From positions 1 to 64,000 of the forward strand of contig JALSSC010000020.1 of NCBI GenBank assembly GCA_026984455.1: a DNA stretch of 64,000 bases. The letters are read 5' to 3'. This document shows, piece after piece, positions 8,400-17,859 of the stretch. How positions within the stretch are numbered: position 1 is the stretch's first letter; the number at the start of each line of letters is the position of its first letter. The DNA comes from Chromatiaceae bacterium. GTDB lineage: Bacteria; Pseudomonadota; Gammaproteobacteria; Chromatiales; Chromatiaceae. Made by a program: the position numbers and the translations under genes. The notes under the pieces were generated by a model that saw only the letters and a list, made by a program, of their open reading frames with translations, was not told the origin of the DNA and did not search any database.

Positions 8400-9338
8400 T
8401 CAGCCCGTCTCGCGTCTTCCCTTCCGCGACGCCACGAAGCGCCGCGGATCCAGGGTCTTGTCGTCACGGATCACCTCGAAATGGAGGTGAGTGCCGGTGG
8501 CGCGACCGCTGTGGCCCATGAGGGAGATGGTCTGTCCCTGGCGGACGAAGTCACCCCGGTGTACCAGGATCTTGCGATTGTGGGCGTAGCGGGTCACATA
8601 GCCGTTGCCGTGGGCGATCTCCACGGTGTTGCCATAACCCGAACGCTGGCCGACGAAGGTGACGATACCGTCCGCGGCGGCGAGGATCTCGGTGCCGAGC
8701 TTGCCGCTGAAGTCCAGGCCTTTGTGGAAGGTGCGCTTGCCCGTGAAGGGATCGGTGCGGTAGCCGTAGCCGGAGGTGATGATGCCGGCCTTCACCGGCC
8801 GGCCGTACGGGGCGCCCCGCTGGCGCAGTTCGTCGCCCAGCATCAGTTCCTGGAGCAGATCCAGCTTGCTCTCACGGTCGGCGATGCGTTGCGCCAGGGC
8901 GGTGAGTTCGGCATTGAGTTCCGGGGCCTGGATGGAGCGTCCCGCCGGGTCCTCGGGGCCGCCCAGCGCCGGGGGTTCGGAGAAGTCGAATTCATCCCTG
9001 TCCAGCTTGGCCCGGGTGACCAGATCGCTGCCCAGGGCCTCCATTCGCAAGAGCCGTGCCTCCAGGTCGCCCGCCTTGCGGGCGAGGGCGTCGATGTGCG
9101 CCTGAACCTCACCGCGGGCATCGTCGAGGGCGCGGCGGTCGGCGTCGAGGAGGCCGCGCAGGGCGAGGCGGATGCGGTTGCCGTCGGCATGAACGCTGCT
9201 CAGCCCCGCCTCATAGCCCCCCCAGCCCGCCAGACCGGCCGTCAACACCAGGGCGGTAAGGGTGGGCAGCAGGCGCGTGGGCCGGAATCGGGGGGGATGG
9301 CAACACATCCGGGCCTTGACTCTGATGGGGCGTTTCAT
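8400..9338 (-). CDS. M23 (LytM-type) peptidoglycan endopeptidase or EnvC/NlpD-like activator
   Basis: The 312-residue envelope protein has one N-terminal membrane anchor (about residues 24-46) and a coiled-coil/linker stretch to about 180. The C-terminal LytM domain has the zinc motifs HKGLDFSG (HxxxD) and HLHFEV (HxH), so it should be catalytically active on peptide crosslinks. The ATG at 9338 has AGAGG about 8 nt upstream; a longer frame to 9473 lacks signal features. In many gammaproteobacteria this gene sits beside dciA and lpxC, as here, but secA is not seen next to it. Confidence 0.88.
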   Translation of the reverse strand: MKRPIRVKARMCCHPPRFRPTRLLPTLTALVLTAGLAGWGGYEAGLSSVHADGNRIRLALRGLLDADRRALDDARGEVQAHIDALARKAGDLEARLLRMEALGSDLVTRAKLDRDEFDFSEPPALGGPEDPAGRSIQAPELNAELTALAQRIADRESKLDLLQELMLGDELRQRGAPYGRPVKAGIITSGYGYRTDPFTGKRTFHKGLDFSGKLGTEILAAADGIVTFVGQRSGYGNTVEIAHGNGYVTRYAHNRKILVHRGDFVRQGQTISLMGHSGRATGTHLHFEVIRDDKTLDPRRFVASRKGRRETG

Positions 9339-9551
9339 GCGATCGACCTCTGTTATAGTGAAGAGACGAATGGCCTGTACGACAATCTGCCTTCCTGCGG
9401 ACGGCTTCCGCCGCGATTCGGCGTGGCCACTCCGTGCAGGAGTCATCGCCGCTGAAGCCGCTCCCACGTCCATGCCTATATGGATTCAGGGCGTCCCAAA
9501 TGTTTCGGGGTGCCTTCCGGCAATTCCTGATGTCCCTGGAGACCCCGTTCT

Positions 9552-9995
9552 GTGGCCCTGAAACCGCTCCCGGTGCGCCGCTATCTGCGCAGGAACCGAC
9601 GACTCGGCCGCTGGCTGAGCCAGGCGGACGAACAGGCGCGCCTGTTGGTAGAGGTGCGCGCCCTGTTGCCGGCCGCTCTGGCGCCCCATCTTGCCGCGGT
9701 TGCGCGCCACGGGCGGAGGCTGACCTTGATGGCGCTGTCGCCGGTCTGGGCCAGCCGTCTGCGCTATCAGACCGGTGCCTTGGTGGGCCGTATCCGAGGC
9801 ATCGACCAAGTGCGGGTCAAGGTGACCCCCCGTGGTGACCCTGCTCCTCCGGCCCGCCCCCTGCCGCCTCTGCCCCGCCCCGGCCCGGCCGCCCTCGCGA
9901 ATCTGTCGGCCTTGGCCAGGATCCTCGACGACCCCCGCCTCGCCGCCCGGGTGAGTCGTTTGCGGGCCCATGCCCGGCCCGAAGGCGATTCCTAG
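9552..9995 (+). CDS. dciA: DciA-like DUF721 protein (helicase loader candidate)
   Basis: The 147-residue basic protein has a DUF721-type KH-like core (LLVEVRALLPAALAPHLA, VWASRLRYQTGALVGRI) and a Pro-rich linker before a final helix. DciA recruits the replicative helicase DnaB in bacteria that lack DnaC. The location next to lpxC and an M23 peptidase is the common genomic context of DUF721 in gammaproteobacteria. The GTG start at 9552 begins just before the core. The gene is divergent from the M23 gene and convergent with lpxC. Confidence 0.75.
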   Translation: MALKPLPVRRYLRRNRRLGRWLSQADEQARLLVEVRALLPAALAPHLAAVARHGRRLTLMALSPVWASRLRYQTGALVGRIRGIDQVRVKVTPRGDPAPPARPLPPLPRPGPAALANLSALARILDDPRLAARVSRLRAHARPEGDS

Positions 9996-10053
9996 CCGGC
10001 CGTCGAAAACGAAGGAACCGGGGCGGGGCATCACGCTTTCCGGTTTCGTGGTT

Positions 10054-10079
10054 GAAAGAGTCCAGGGAAGGACTCTTTC
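10054..10079. terminator. Hairpin between convergent dciA and lpxC
   Basis: A perfect 10-bp inverted repeat GAAAGAGTCC/GGACTCTTTC with a 6-nt loop lies between the convergent stops of dciA and lpxC. Position and symmetry suit a bidirectional terminator. Neither side has a long T tract. Confidence 0.5.
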
Positions 10080-10088
10080 GATATCCTG

Positions 10089-11003
10089 TCAGAACCCGGC
10101 CGTCACCGGCCGCATGTAGGATATCGGCGCCTGCTCCGTACGGTCGAAGGTGACCTCTTCCCAGGCGGAGCGATCGGCCAGGAGAGTGCGCAGGAGGTGG
10201 TTGTTCAAGGCGTGCCCCGACTTGTGGCCGGTGAAGGCGCCGATCAAGGTGTGACCGAGCAGGTAGAGATCGCCTATGGCGTCGAGGATCTTGTGCTTGA
10301 CGAACTCGTCTTCGTAACGCAATCCATCCTCGTTGAGCACCCGGTAGTCGTCCACCACGACGGCGTTGTCCATGCTGCCGCCCAAGGCCAGGTTGTTCTG
10401 GCGCAAGCGCTCGATGTCACGCAGAAAACCGAAGGTGCGCGCCCGGCTCACCTCCTTCACGAAGGAGGTGGAGGAGAAGTCGATGTGGGCGGTCTTGCTG
10501 TGTTCGGTGAAGGCGGGATGGGGGAAGTCGATGCTGAACCCTACTTTGAAGCCGTCGAAGGGTTCGAGGCGCGCCCATTTGGAGCCGTCTTCTACGCACA
10601 CCCGGCGCTTGATACGAATGAACCGCTTGGCCGCGTTCTGTTCCTCGACCCCGGCCGACTGGATCAGGAACACGAAGGGGGCCGCGCTCCCGTCCATGAT
10701 GGGCACCTCTTCAGCGCTGACATCCACGTAGGCGTTGTCTATGCCGAGCCCGGCGAAGGCCGAGAGCAGGTGTTCGACCGTGGAGATGCGGGTTCCCTGC
10801 TGCGTCAGGGTCGTGGAGAGGCGCGTGTCTCCCACGTTGTCGGGATGGGCCCTGATCTCCACCGCGGGGGTCAGGTCGACCCGGCGAAAACGGATGCCGG
10901 TGTCGGCCGGCGCCGGGCGTAACGCCAGATAGACCTTCTTCCCACTGTGCAGACCGACGCCGGTGGCGCGAATCACGTTCTTCAGCGTGCGCTGTCTTAT
11001 CAT
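10089..11003 (-). CDS. lpxC: UDP-3-O-acyl-N-acetylglucosamine deacetylase
   Basis: LpxC catalyses the committed zinc-dependent step of lipid A synthesis in the cytosol. The 304-residue protein has the N-terminal [19 protein letters not shown], zinc ligand His78 in TVEHLLSA, and the second zinc pair in [10 protein letters not shown]. The GHKSGHALN segment near the C terminus carries the general acid histidine. The gene is the last of the division cluster but is separated from ftsZ by about 225 bp with a terminator, so it probably also has its own promoter. Confidence 0.97.
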   Translation of the reverse strand: MIRQRTLKNVIRATGVGLHSGKKVYLALRPAPADTGIRFRRVDLTPAVEIRAHPDNVGDTRLSTTLTQQGTRISTVEHLLSAFAGLGIDNAYVDVSAEEVPIMDGSAAPFVFLIQSAGVEEQNAAKRFIRIKRRVCVEDGSKWARLEPFDGFKVGFSIDFPHPAFTEHSKTAHIDFSSTSFVKEVSRARTFGFLRDIERLRQNNLALGGSMDNAVVVDDYRVLNEDGLRYEDEFVKHKILDAIGDLYLLGHTLIGAFTGHKSGHALNNHLLRTLLADRSAWEEVTFDRTEQAPISYMRPVTAGF

Positions 11004-11186
11004 GAGGTCTCCCGCTTATTGCACACAGGACCCCGTCCGGCCGCGGCCCGGCACCCAACTGGGGGCCCCAAGATCGTCGGCACGCCGGTATTCGCATCCC
11101 CGTATCCTGGGTGATCCAGGATCGAAACCTAGGGATTTCCCGCATATTTACCAGGAACGTCCCGTAATTTCAAGCCATGGATGGTG

Positions 11187-11222
11187 AAATAAAGCTGATG
11201 CGGAGTCCCTTGCCGCATCAGC
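11187..11222 (-). terminator. Rho-independent terminator after ftsZ
   Basis: Reading the minus strand, a perfect 10-bp stem GCTGATGCGG/CCGCATCAGC with a 9-nt loop is followed at once by TTTATTT. It begins 8 nt after the ftsZ stop. It should end or attenuate the dcw transcript before lpxC. Confidence 0.8.
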
Positions 11223-11229
11223 GGAGACT

Positions 11230-12414
11230 TCAATCGACCTGTTTGCGCAAGAAGGCCGGCACGTCGAATTCGGCGTAATCGGCCTCGGCCTCCTGGCCGG
11301 AAAGGGGTGCGGTGGCCACAGCAGCCGCCGCCGCCCCCCCCTGGCGGGTCACCGTGGGGCGTTCGTATTCGCGGTAGTTGGGTGCGGCGTTCTCCACCGG
11401 CTGGCTGGAGACCAGGGTGAGTTCGGGCTCCTGCGGCTCACGCATACGGCCGCGCGCGTCCAGGGGCAGGCCGGTGGCCACAACGGTGACATGCAATTCC
11501 TCGTCCAGGTCCATGTCGATGGACGTACCCACCACGATGGTGGCCTCTTCGTCGGCGAAGTCGCGCACCGTGTTGCCTACTTCGTCGAATTCGCCGATGG
11601 AGAGGTTGGGGCCGGCGGTGATGTTGACCAGGACACCGCGTGCCCCGGCCAGCTTGATGTCCTCCAGCAGGGGGCTCTTGATGGCGGCCTCGGCGGCCTC
11701 GCGGGCACGGTCCGGGCCGCTGGCGCGACCGGTACCCATCATCGCCATGCCCATCTCCTGCATCACCGTGCGCACGTCGGCGAAGTCCACGTTGATGATG
11801 CCGGGCCGGGTGATGAGTTCGGCGATGCCCTGCGTGGCGTTGAGGAGCACATCGTTGGCCGCAGCGAAGGCCGACAGCAGGGTCATCTCCTTGCCCAGTA
11901 CCGCGAGCAGCTTTTCGTTGGGGATGGTGATGAGGGAGTCCACGTGCTTGGCCAGCTCATCGATCCCGTCCAGGGCCACCTTCATGCGCTTGGGGCCCTC
12001 GAAGGGGAAGGGCTTGGTGACCACGGCCACGGTGAGGATGCCCATCTCCTTGGCGGTCTGGGCCACCACCGGCGCGGCGCCGGTACCGGTGCCGCCGCCC
12101 ATGCCGGCGGTGATGAACACCATGTCGCTGCCCTCCAGGGCCTCTTTGAGGTTGTCGCGGTCCTCCTCGGCGGCCTTGCGTCCGATCTCGGGGTTGGCAC
12201 CCGCGCCCAGGCCCTTGGTGACCTCGGCACCGATCTGCAGGGTGGATTTGCAGGAGGATCGCTTGAGGTCCTGACAGTCGGTGTTCGCGCAAATGAATTC
12301 GACCCCTTCGACGCCCTGCTCCACCATGTGATTGACCGCATTGCCGCCGCCTCCGCCGACGCCGATGACCTTGATGACCGCATGCTGGGTGGGGGTGTCC
12401 GCTAATTCAAACAT
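11230..12414 (-). CDS. ftsZ: Cell division GTPase FtsZ
   Basis: FtsZ is the tubulin homologue that forms the Z ring. The 394-residue protein has the GTP-binding GVGGGGGNAV, the tubulin signature GGGTGTGAAPVVA, the T7 loop NVDFADVRTVM, a variable linker after about residue 320, and a C-terminal peptide FDVPAFLRKQVD that binds FtsA and ZapD. The ATG at 12414 follows GAGGAGAAAAGCC, a strong ribosome site; an upstream in-frame start at 12468 is not needed. A terminator follows. Confidence 0.98.
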   Translation of the reverse strand: MFELADTPTQHAVIKVIGVGGGGGNAVNHMVEQGVEGVEFICANTDCQDLKRSSCKSTLQIGAEVTKGLGAGANPEIGRKAAEEDRDNLKEALEGSDMVFITAGMGGGTGTGAAPVVAQTAKEMGILTVAVVTKPFPFEGPKRMKVALDGIDELAKHVDSLITIPNEKLLAVLGKEMTLLSAFAAANDVLLNATQGIAELITRPGIINVDFADVRTVMQEMGMAMMGTGRASGPDRAREAAEAAIKSPLLEDIKLAGARGVLVNITAGPNLSIGEFDEVGNTVRDFADEEATIVVGTSIDMDLDEELHVTVVATGLPLDARGRMREPQEPELTLVSSQPVENAAPNYREYERPTVTRQGGAAAAAVATAPLSGQEAEADYAEFDVPAFLRKQVD

Positions 12415-12552
12415 GGCTTTTCTCCTCTGATTGCCGCTCGTTATCGTCTCGCCTGGAAGGGATGGCATCCGCGGGGACGCCGATCCGTGATTGTCGGTCG
12501 AAGAGGCCCGCGCCTCTCTGATCTGTAAGGAACTTTGTCAGGAAAATACGCA

Positions 12553-13776
12553 TCAGAAATGGCCCTGGAACCAGTCCCTGAACCGCCGCCACAGGCCGCT
12601 GCCGCCGGTCCCCCGGTCGCTGTCGCCGTGACGGCCTTCGGCGAACAGCAGCAGGCCCACCCCGGTGGCGTAGATGGGATCGCGCAGCTCGTCGCCGAGG
12701 CCCGCGACGCCTTCCGGCAGGCCCGGGCGCACGGGCATGTGGAACACCTCCTCGGCGAGGTCCACCAAGCCCTCCATACGGGCGCTGCCGCCGCTGAGCA
12801 CCACCCCACCCGCCACCAGGTCTTCGTAGCCGCTACGCCTGATTTCCGATTGGATCAGGCCGAGCAGTTCGGCATAACGCGGCTGCACCACCTCGGCCAG
12901 GGTCTGGCGGCTGAGTTGGCGGGGGGGGCGTTCGCCGATGCTGGGCACCTCGATGGTCTCGTCGCTGCCGGCGAGCTGGGTGAGGGCGCAGGCATAGCGG
13001 GTCTTGATCTCTTCGGCGTGTTGAGGGGGGGTGCGCAGGGCCACGGCGATGTCGTTGGTGACCTGATCGCCGGCGATGGGGATCACCGCGGTGTGGCGGA
13101 TGGAGCCACCGGTGAAGACCGCCAGGTCGGTGGTGCCGCCGCCGATATCCACCAGGCAGACGCCCAGTTCCTTCTCGTCGTCTTCCAGCACCGCCTGGGC
13201 GGAGGCCACCTGGTTGGCCACCAGGTCGTCCACCTCCAGGCCGCAGCGGCGGATGCACTTGCGGACGTTCTGGGTGGCGCTCACCGCGCCCACCACCATG
13301 TGCACCCGGGCCTCCAGGCGCACTCCGCTCATGCCGATGGGTTCGCGGATGCCGTCCTGACCGTCGATGATGAACTCCTGGGGGAGGATGTGGAGGATGG
13401 TCTGGTCGGCGGGAATGGCCACGGCCCGGGCGGCGTCGATCACCCGGTCCAGGTCGTCCTGGGCCACCTCGCGGTTCTTGATGGCCACGATGCCGTGGGA
13501 GTTGAGGCTGCGCAGGTGGCTGCCGGCGATCCCCGCGGTCACCGACTGGATCTCGCAGTTGGCCATGAGTTCGGCCTCTTCCACCGCGCGTTGGATGGAC
13601 TGGACGGTGGACTCGATGTTCACCACCACCCCACGCTTGAGGCCGCGCGAGGGGCTGCGCCCGAGACCGACGATCTCGAGCCCGCCTTCCGGGCGGCGTT
13701 CCGCCACCAGGCAGGCGATCTTGTGGGTGCCGATGTCCAGCGCCACCACCAGGTCCTTGTCTGTTCTCTTGGTCAT
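12553..13776 (-). CDS. ftsA: Cell division actin-like ATPase FtsA
   Basis: FtsA tethers FtsZ to the membrane and activates the divisome. The 407 residues begin KDLVVALDIGTHKIACLVAE, the first phosphate loop of the actin/Hsp70 fold, followed by the 1C subdomain. The second phosphate motif is VDIGGGTTDLAVF, and the nucleotide pocket GGVVLSGGSARMEG follows. The end WRRFRDWFQGHF is the amphipathic membrane-targeting helix. The start overlaps the ftsQ stop by 4 nt (ATGA). Confidence 0.97.
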   Translation of the reverse strand: MTKRTDKDLVVALDIGTHKIACLVAERRPEGGLEIVGLGRSPSRGLKRGVVVNIESTVQSIQRAVEEAELMANCEIQSVTAGIAGSHLRSLNSHGIVAIKNREVAQDDLDRVIDAARAVAIPADQTILHILPQEFIIDGQDGIREPIGMSGVRLEARVHMVVGAVSATQNVRKCIRRCGLEVDDLVANQVASAQAVLEDDEKELGVCLVDIGGGTTDLAVFTGGSIRHTAVIPIAGDQVTNDIAVALRTPPQHAEEIKTRYACALTQLAGSDETIEVPSIGERPPRQLSRQTLAEVVQPRYAELLGLIQSEIRRSGYEDLVAGGVVLSGGSARMEGLVDLAEEVFHMPVRPGLPEGVAGLGDELRDPIYATGVGLLLFAEGRHGDSDRGTGGSGLWRRFRDWFQGHF

Positions 13777-14492
13777 TGGCTGTGGTTTTCAGGGTCAGGG
13801 GGATGCCAGGCCACGGCGAAGCCGGCGGCGTAGCGCAGGTCGATCCGCGCGGGGCGGCCCCCGGCGCGGATCGCGTCCAGATGATTCAACAGGCGCTCCA
13901 GGCGGGCCTCCAGTGCTTCGGCCCCCAGTTCGATGCGGGTGCCGTCGCCGAGGCGCGCGCTCCAGGCGCCGCGTGGGCTGCGTTGCAGGGCCGTCAGTCG
14001 CAACGCCTTCTCCGCCAGGCGCCGGGCCAGGCCCTGGTAGGCGGCCACCACCAGCGGGGCGCTGCCGGGGGGGCCGTCGAGCCGGGGCAGTCCGTGGGGA
14101 ATGCTGGCCCGGCGGGGTTGGAAGACCTCGCCGTTGGCCGTGACCAGGGCCGCATCGCCCCAGCGGGCGAAGGCCCGGCGTTCGCGCACCCTCACCACCA
14201 GGGTCCGGGGCCAGACTCGGCGCAGGCGTACCTCGGCCACCCAGGGCAGGGCCTGGATGGCGGCCCGCACCCGTTCCAGGTCGAGGGCGAAGAAGCCCCG
14301 GCCCAGGAGCGGGTCCAGGGCCGCCTTCACCTCCGCCGTGTCCAGGCGGTCGAGGTGGCTCTCCACGCGCACCCGGCTCACCGGCACGTACAGGGGATCG
14401 AGCAGGCGCGCGCTCCCCCAGGCCAGGCCCCCGGCCAGGGCCAGGAACAGGATCGGGCCCCGCTTGCGGCGCAGGAAGGCCGCGGGCTTCAT
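13773..14492 (-). CDS. ftsQ: Cell division protein FtsQ
   Basis: FtsQ is a bitopic inner-membrane divisome scaffold that binds FtsL and FtsB. The 239-residue protein has a short basic N terminus, one membrane helix (about residues 12-30), a POTRA domain (RVRVESHLDRLDTAEVKAAL) and the FtsQ beta domain with WVAEVRLRRVWPRTLVVRVRERR. Arginine content is high, as in neighbouring genes. It shares ATGA overlaps with both ddl and ftsA. Confidence 0.95.
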   Translation of the reverse strand: MKPAAFLRRKRGPILFLALAGGLAWGSARLLDPLYVPVSRVRVESHLDRLDTAEVKAALDPLLGRGFFALDLERVRAAIQALPWVAEVRLRRVWPRTLVVRVRERRAFARWGDAALVTANGEVFQPRRASIPHGLPRLDGPPGSAPLVVAAYQGLARRLAEKALRLTALQRSPRGAWSARLGDGTRIELGAEALEARLERLLNHLDAIRAGGRPARIDLRYAAGFAVAWHPPDPENHSQ

Positions 14493-15409
14493 GGTCTCTC
14501 CTCCAGGGTCTCGGCCAGGATGGCCTCCACCAGATCGTCGAAGGCCAGGCCGGCGGCCCGGGCGGCCATGGGGACCAGGCTGTGGGAGGTCATTCCCGGG
14601 ACCGTGTTCACCTCCAGGAGCCAGGGCTCGCCGCGGGCGTCGGTGAGCAGGTCCACCCGCCCCCAGCCCGAGGCCCCGACGCCGGCGAAGGCCGCCAGGG
14701 CGAGGGCCTGAAAGGCCCGTTCACGCTCCGGGGGGAGCCCGCACGGGCACAGATAACGGGTGTCCCCGGCCTGGTACTTGGCGGCGTAGTCGTAGAAGCC
14801 GTGCGGGGTCTCCAGGCGGATCAGGGGCAGGGCGCGGTCAGCGAGGAGGGCGCAGGTGTATTCACCGCCCTGGATCCAGCGTTCGGCCAGGATCAGGCCA
14901 TCGTAGGACTGCGCGGCCCGCCAGGCCGCCTCCAGGGCGGTGCGGTCGTCGGCCCGGGCCATGCCGATGCTGGAGCCCTCGTGGGCCGGCTTGACCATGA
15001 GGGGGAAGCCGAGGGCGGCGGCCCGTTCGAGGTCGGCCTCCTCCCTCAGGAGCACCCACTCCGGGGTGGGCAGGCCGAGGCCGCGCCAGAGCAGCTTGCA
15101 GCGGTACTTGTCCATGCCCAGGGCCGAGCCCAGGACGCCGCTGCCGGTATAGGGCAGGCCCAGTGCCTCCAGGGCGCCCTGAAGGAGGCCATCTTCGCCG
15201 CCCCGCCCGTGCAGGGCGATGAAGGCGCGCGCGAAACCCTCCTCCAGGAGGGCCGGCAAGGGGCGCTCGGCCGGATCGAAGGGGTGGGCGTCCAGGCCGC
15301 GGCGGCGGAGGGCGGCGAGGACCGCCGTGCCGCTCTGCAAGGAGATCTCCCGCTCGGCCGAGCGGCCGCCCAGCAATACCGCCACCTTGCCATAGGTCTC
15401 AGCCTTCAT
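14489..15409 (-). CDS. ddl: D-alanine--D-alanine ligase
   Basis: Ddl joins two D-alanines with ATP for the peptidoglycan stem peptide. The 306-residue DdlB-type enzyme has KVAVLLGGRSAEREISLQSG at the N terminus, the HGRGGEDG loop, the ATP-grasp PLMVKPAHEGSSIGM, and the metal site LEVNTVPGMTSHSL near the end. The ATG at 15409 overlaps the end of murB by 11 nt. It is followed directly by ftsQ (ATGA). Confidence 0.97.
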   Translation of the reverse strand: MKAETYGKVAVLLGGRSAEREISLQSGTAVLAALRRRGLDAHPFDPAERPLPALLEEGFARAFIALHGRGGEDGLLQGALEALGLPYTGSGVLGSALGMDKYRCKLLWRGLGLPTPEWVLLREEADLERAAALGFPLMVKPAHEGSSIGMARADDRTALEAAWRAAQSYDGLILAERWIQGGEYTCALLADRALPLIRLETPHGFYDYAAKYQAGDTRYLCPCGLPPERERAFQALALAAFAGVGASGWGRVDLLTDARGEPWLLEVNTVPGMTSHSLVPMAARAAGLAFDDLVEAILAETLEERP

Positions 15410-16313
15410 GGCGGGCCTCCCCGACGATCCGGACCTCGGTCTGCAAGTCGATTCCGAAGGCCCTGGCCACCCGTTCGCGCACCGTCTCGATGAGGGCCTC
15501 GATGTCGGCCGCCGTGGCCCCGCCGCGGTTGACGATGAAGTTGGCGTGACGCGGCGAGACCTGGGCGCCGCCCTGCCGCAGGCCCTTGAGCCCGGCGGCC
15601 TCGATGAGGCGGGCGGCATGGTCTCCGGGGGGGTTGCGGAACACCGAGCCGCAACTGGCCTCGGCGGTGGGTTGGGTGGCGGCGCGCCGTTCCAGGAGTT
15701 CGCGGATGCGCCCCTGGGCGGACCGGACGTCGCCGGGCTGGAGTTCCAGTTCGGCCGCCAGGAACCATTCCCCGGCGGGGCCCTGTACCGAACGGTAGCC
15801 CACGGCGTAGTCCGCGGGGGTCCGCGCATGGCTGCGCCCGCGGCGGTCCAGGGTCTCCACGCCCCGCACCAGGGGCCAGATGGTACCGCCGAAGGCCCCG
15901 GCGTTCATGGCCAGGGCCCCGCCCAGGGTGCCGGGGATCCCGGCCAGGAATTCGGCCCCCGTCAGGCCCTGGCGGGCGGCGAAACGGGCCACCAGGGCGC
16001 AGGGGGTCCCCGCCTCGGCGTAGAGACGGCGCGGGCCGTGCATCTCGATGGCGTCGAGGCGACCGCGGGTGGCCACCACCAGCCCCGCGAAGCCACCGTC
16101 GCGCACCAGCAGGTTGCTGCCCAGGCCGAGCCAGAGGAGGGGGGTGTCGTGGGGCAGGGCGGCCATCAGGGTGGCGAGGTCCGCGCGGTCGGCGGGGCGC
16201 AGGAACCAGCGCGCCGGGCCACCCACCCGCCAGGTGGTATGGCGGGCCAGGGGCTCGTCGGGGCGTAGTTCCCCGCGCACCGGGGGCAGTCTCAGGGCGG
16301 TCGCGGCGCTCAT
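15399..16313 (-). CDS. murB: UDP-N-acetylenolpyruvoylglucosamine reductase
   Basis: MurB is the FAD enzyme that makes UDP-MurNAc using NADPH. The 304-residue protein shows the FAD-binding LWLGLGSNLLVRDGGFAG, NAGAFGG, and the active-site serine in CGSVFRNP. The ATG at 16313 has GGAG about 11 nt upstream and overlaps the stop of a 41-codon ORF (ATGA). An extension to a TTG at 16400 is less likely. The placement of murB between murC and ddl occurs in part of the gammaproteobacteria but not in E. coli. Confidence 0.95.
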   Translation of the reverse strand: MSAATALRLPPVRGELRPDEPLARHTTWRVGGPARWFLRPADRADLATLMAALPHDTPLLWLGLGSNLLVRDGGFAGLVVATRGRLDAIEMHGPRRLYAEAGTPCALVARFAARQGLTGAEFLAGIPGTLGGALAMNAGAFGGTIWPLVRGVETLDRRGRSHARTPADYAVGYRSVQGPAGEWFLAAELELQPGDVRSAQGRIRELLERRAATQPTAEASCGSVFRNPPGDHAARLIEAAGLKGLRQGGAQVSPRHANFIVNRGGATAADIEALIETVRERVARAFGIDLQTEVRIVGEARHEG

Positions 16314-16435
16314 CGCGGGCGTTCTCCAGGGAGCGGACGGGGGGGTGGCGGCGGTGGGGCCTTGGCGCGCTGGGGCAGGGGCCTGAGCGTCTCGCCGCAA
16401 CCCATGCGCAGATGGCGGGTGCGTCGGGGCGTCAT
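16310..16435 (-). CDS. Small 41-codon ORF coupling murC to murB
   Basis: The ATG at 16435 overlaps the murC stop (ATGA), and the TGA at 16310-16312 overlaps the murB ATG (ATGA). The frame therefore fills the 118-nt gap with no untranslated base. The product would be a 41-residue basic peptide rich in Arg and Pro, with a [15 protein letters not shown] tail and no known domain. No clear ribosome site precedes it, so translation would depend on murC ribosomes. It may be a coupling device, or a real micropeptide of unknown function. The perfect overlaps at both ends are what I see; the role is inference. Confidence 0.45.
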   Translation of the reverse strand: MTPRRTRHLRMGCGETLRPLPQRAKAPPPPPPRPLPGERPR

Positions 16436-17859
16436 GGCGTCTCTCCGGGTTGCCAGCGCGCGACCAGCCGCGCCGCCGCCCGGCCGATGTCTCCGGCGCC
16501 CAGGGTGAGGACCAGATCGCCGTCCTCGATCAGGGGGTCGAGCAGCCCGGGCAGGTCGGCGAGGGAGGCGTCGAACACCGGTTCGATCCGCCCCCGGGCG
16601 CGGATGGCGCGGCTCAGGGCCCGCCCGTCGGCGCCGGGGACAGGCGTCTCGCCCGCCCCATAGACCTCGCCCAGGATCAGCCGGTCGGCGCTGGAGAGGA
16701 CCTGTACGAAGTCCTCGAAGGCGTCCCGGGTGCGGCTGTAGCGGTGGGGTTGGAACACCAGCACCAGACGCCGGCCGGGCCAGGCCGCGCGCGCGGCCTC
16801 CAGGGTGGCGGCGATCTCCCGCGGGTGGTGGCCGTAGTCGTCCACCAGGGTCGCCGTGCGTCCGTCGGCCAGGGCCAGGGGATGGATCTGGAAGCGTCGG
16901 CCGATGCCCGCGAAGCGGGCCAGGGCGCGCTGGACGGCCGCCGTCTCCACGCCCAGTTCCAGGGCCAGGGCGACGGCGGCCAGGGCGTTGGCGACGTTGT
17001 GCCGCCCGGGCAGGGCCAGGTCCACCTCGAAGGCCGGCCGGCCGCGGCCGGGCTCCACCCGGAAACGGGTGCGCCCGGCGGCCTGGCGCAGATGGGTGGC
17101 GCGGATGTCGGCGTCGGCGGCGAGGCCGTAGGTGCGTACCGGGCGGGTCACCCGGGGCAGCAGGGCACGTACCTCGGGATCGTCGATACAGAGCACCGCC
17201 AGGCCGTAGAAGGGCAGGTGGTGCAGGAACTCCAGGAAGGTGGCACGCAGGCGGTCGAAGTCGTGACCGTAGGTGCCCATGTGGTCGGCGTCGATGTTGG
17301 TGACCACCGCCACCATCGGCAGGAGATAGAGAAAGGAGGCGTCGCTCTCGTCGGCCTCGGCCACCAGGTAGCGGCCCTGGCCCAGGCGGGCGTTGGCCCC
17401 GGCGCTGTTGAGGCGGCCGCCGATGACGAAGGTGGGGTCCAGGCCGCCCTCGGCCAGGAGGCTGGCGACCAGGCTGGTGGTGGTGGTCTTGCCGTGGGTG
17501 CCGGCCACGGCGATGCCGTAGCGGAAGCGCATCAGTTCCGCCAGCATCTCGGCCCGCGGGACGACGGGGATGCGCGCCGCCCGCGCCGCCCGGACCTCGG
17601 GGTTGGTCTCGTCCACGGCGCTGGAGGTCACCAGGGCATCGGCGCCCCGGCAATGCTCCGCGCGGTGACCGATATACACCCGGATGCCCAGGGATTCGAG
17701 CCGTCGGGTGACCTCGCCGGCACGCAGATCCGAGCCGGTGACCCGGTATTCCAGATTGTGCATGAGTTCGGCGATGCCGCTCATGCCGGCCCCGCCGATG
17801 CCCACGAAGTGGATGTGGCGGATGCGGCCCAGGGGATCCATGGGGGTCAGGCCGTTCAT
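16432..17859 (-). CDS. murC: UDP-N-acetylmuramate--L-alanine ligase
   Basis: MurC adds L-alanine to UDP-MurNAc with ATP, the first amino acid of the stem peptide. The 475-residue protein has the Rossmann-like [18 protein letters not shown], the P-loop [14 protein letters not shown], the central EADESDASF, and the C-terminal [17 protein letters not shown] and QPHRYSRT regions. Start and murG stop overlap in ATGA at 17856-17859. Its own stop overlaps the small ORF that leads into murB. Confidence 0.98.
   Translation of the reverse strand: MNGLTPMDPLGRIRHIHFVGIGGAGMSGIAELMHNLEYRVTGSDLRAGEVTRRLESLGIRVYIGHRAEHCRGADALVTSSAVDETNPEVRAARAARIPVVPRAEMLAELMRFRYGIAVAGTHGKTTTTSLVASLLAEGGLDPTFVIGGRLNSAGANARLGQGRYLVAEADESDASFLYLLPMVAVVTNIDADHMGTYGHDFDRLRATFLEFLHHLPFYGLAVLCIDDPEVRALLPRVTRPVRTYGLAADADIRATHLRQAAGRTRFRVEPGRGRPAFEVDLALPGRHNVANALAAVALALELGVETAAVQRALARFAGIGRRFQIHPLALADGRTATLVDDYGHHPREIAATLEAARAAWPGRRLVLVFQPHRYSRTRDAFEDFVQVLSSADRLILGEVYGAGETPVPGADGRALSRAIRARGRIEPVFDASLADLPGLLDPLIEDGDLVLTLGAGDIGRAAARLVARWQPGETP

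Noticed and set aside
16314-16400. Longer MurB start at TTG 16400
   Set aside because: The added residues are Pro/Ala-rich and unlike MurB, and ATG 16313 has a ribosome site and a stop/start overlap.
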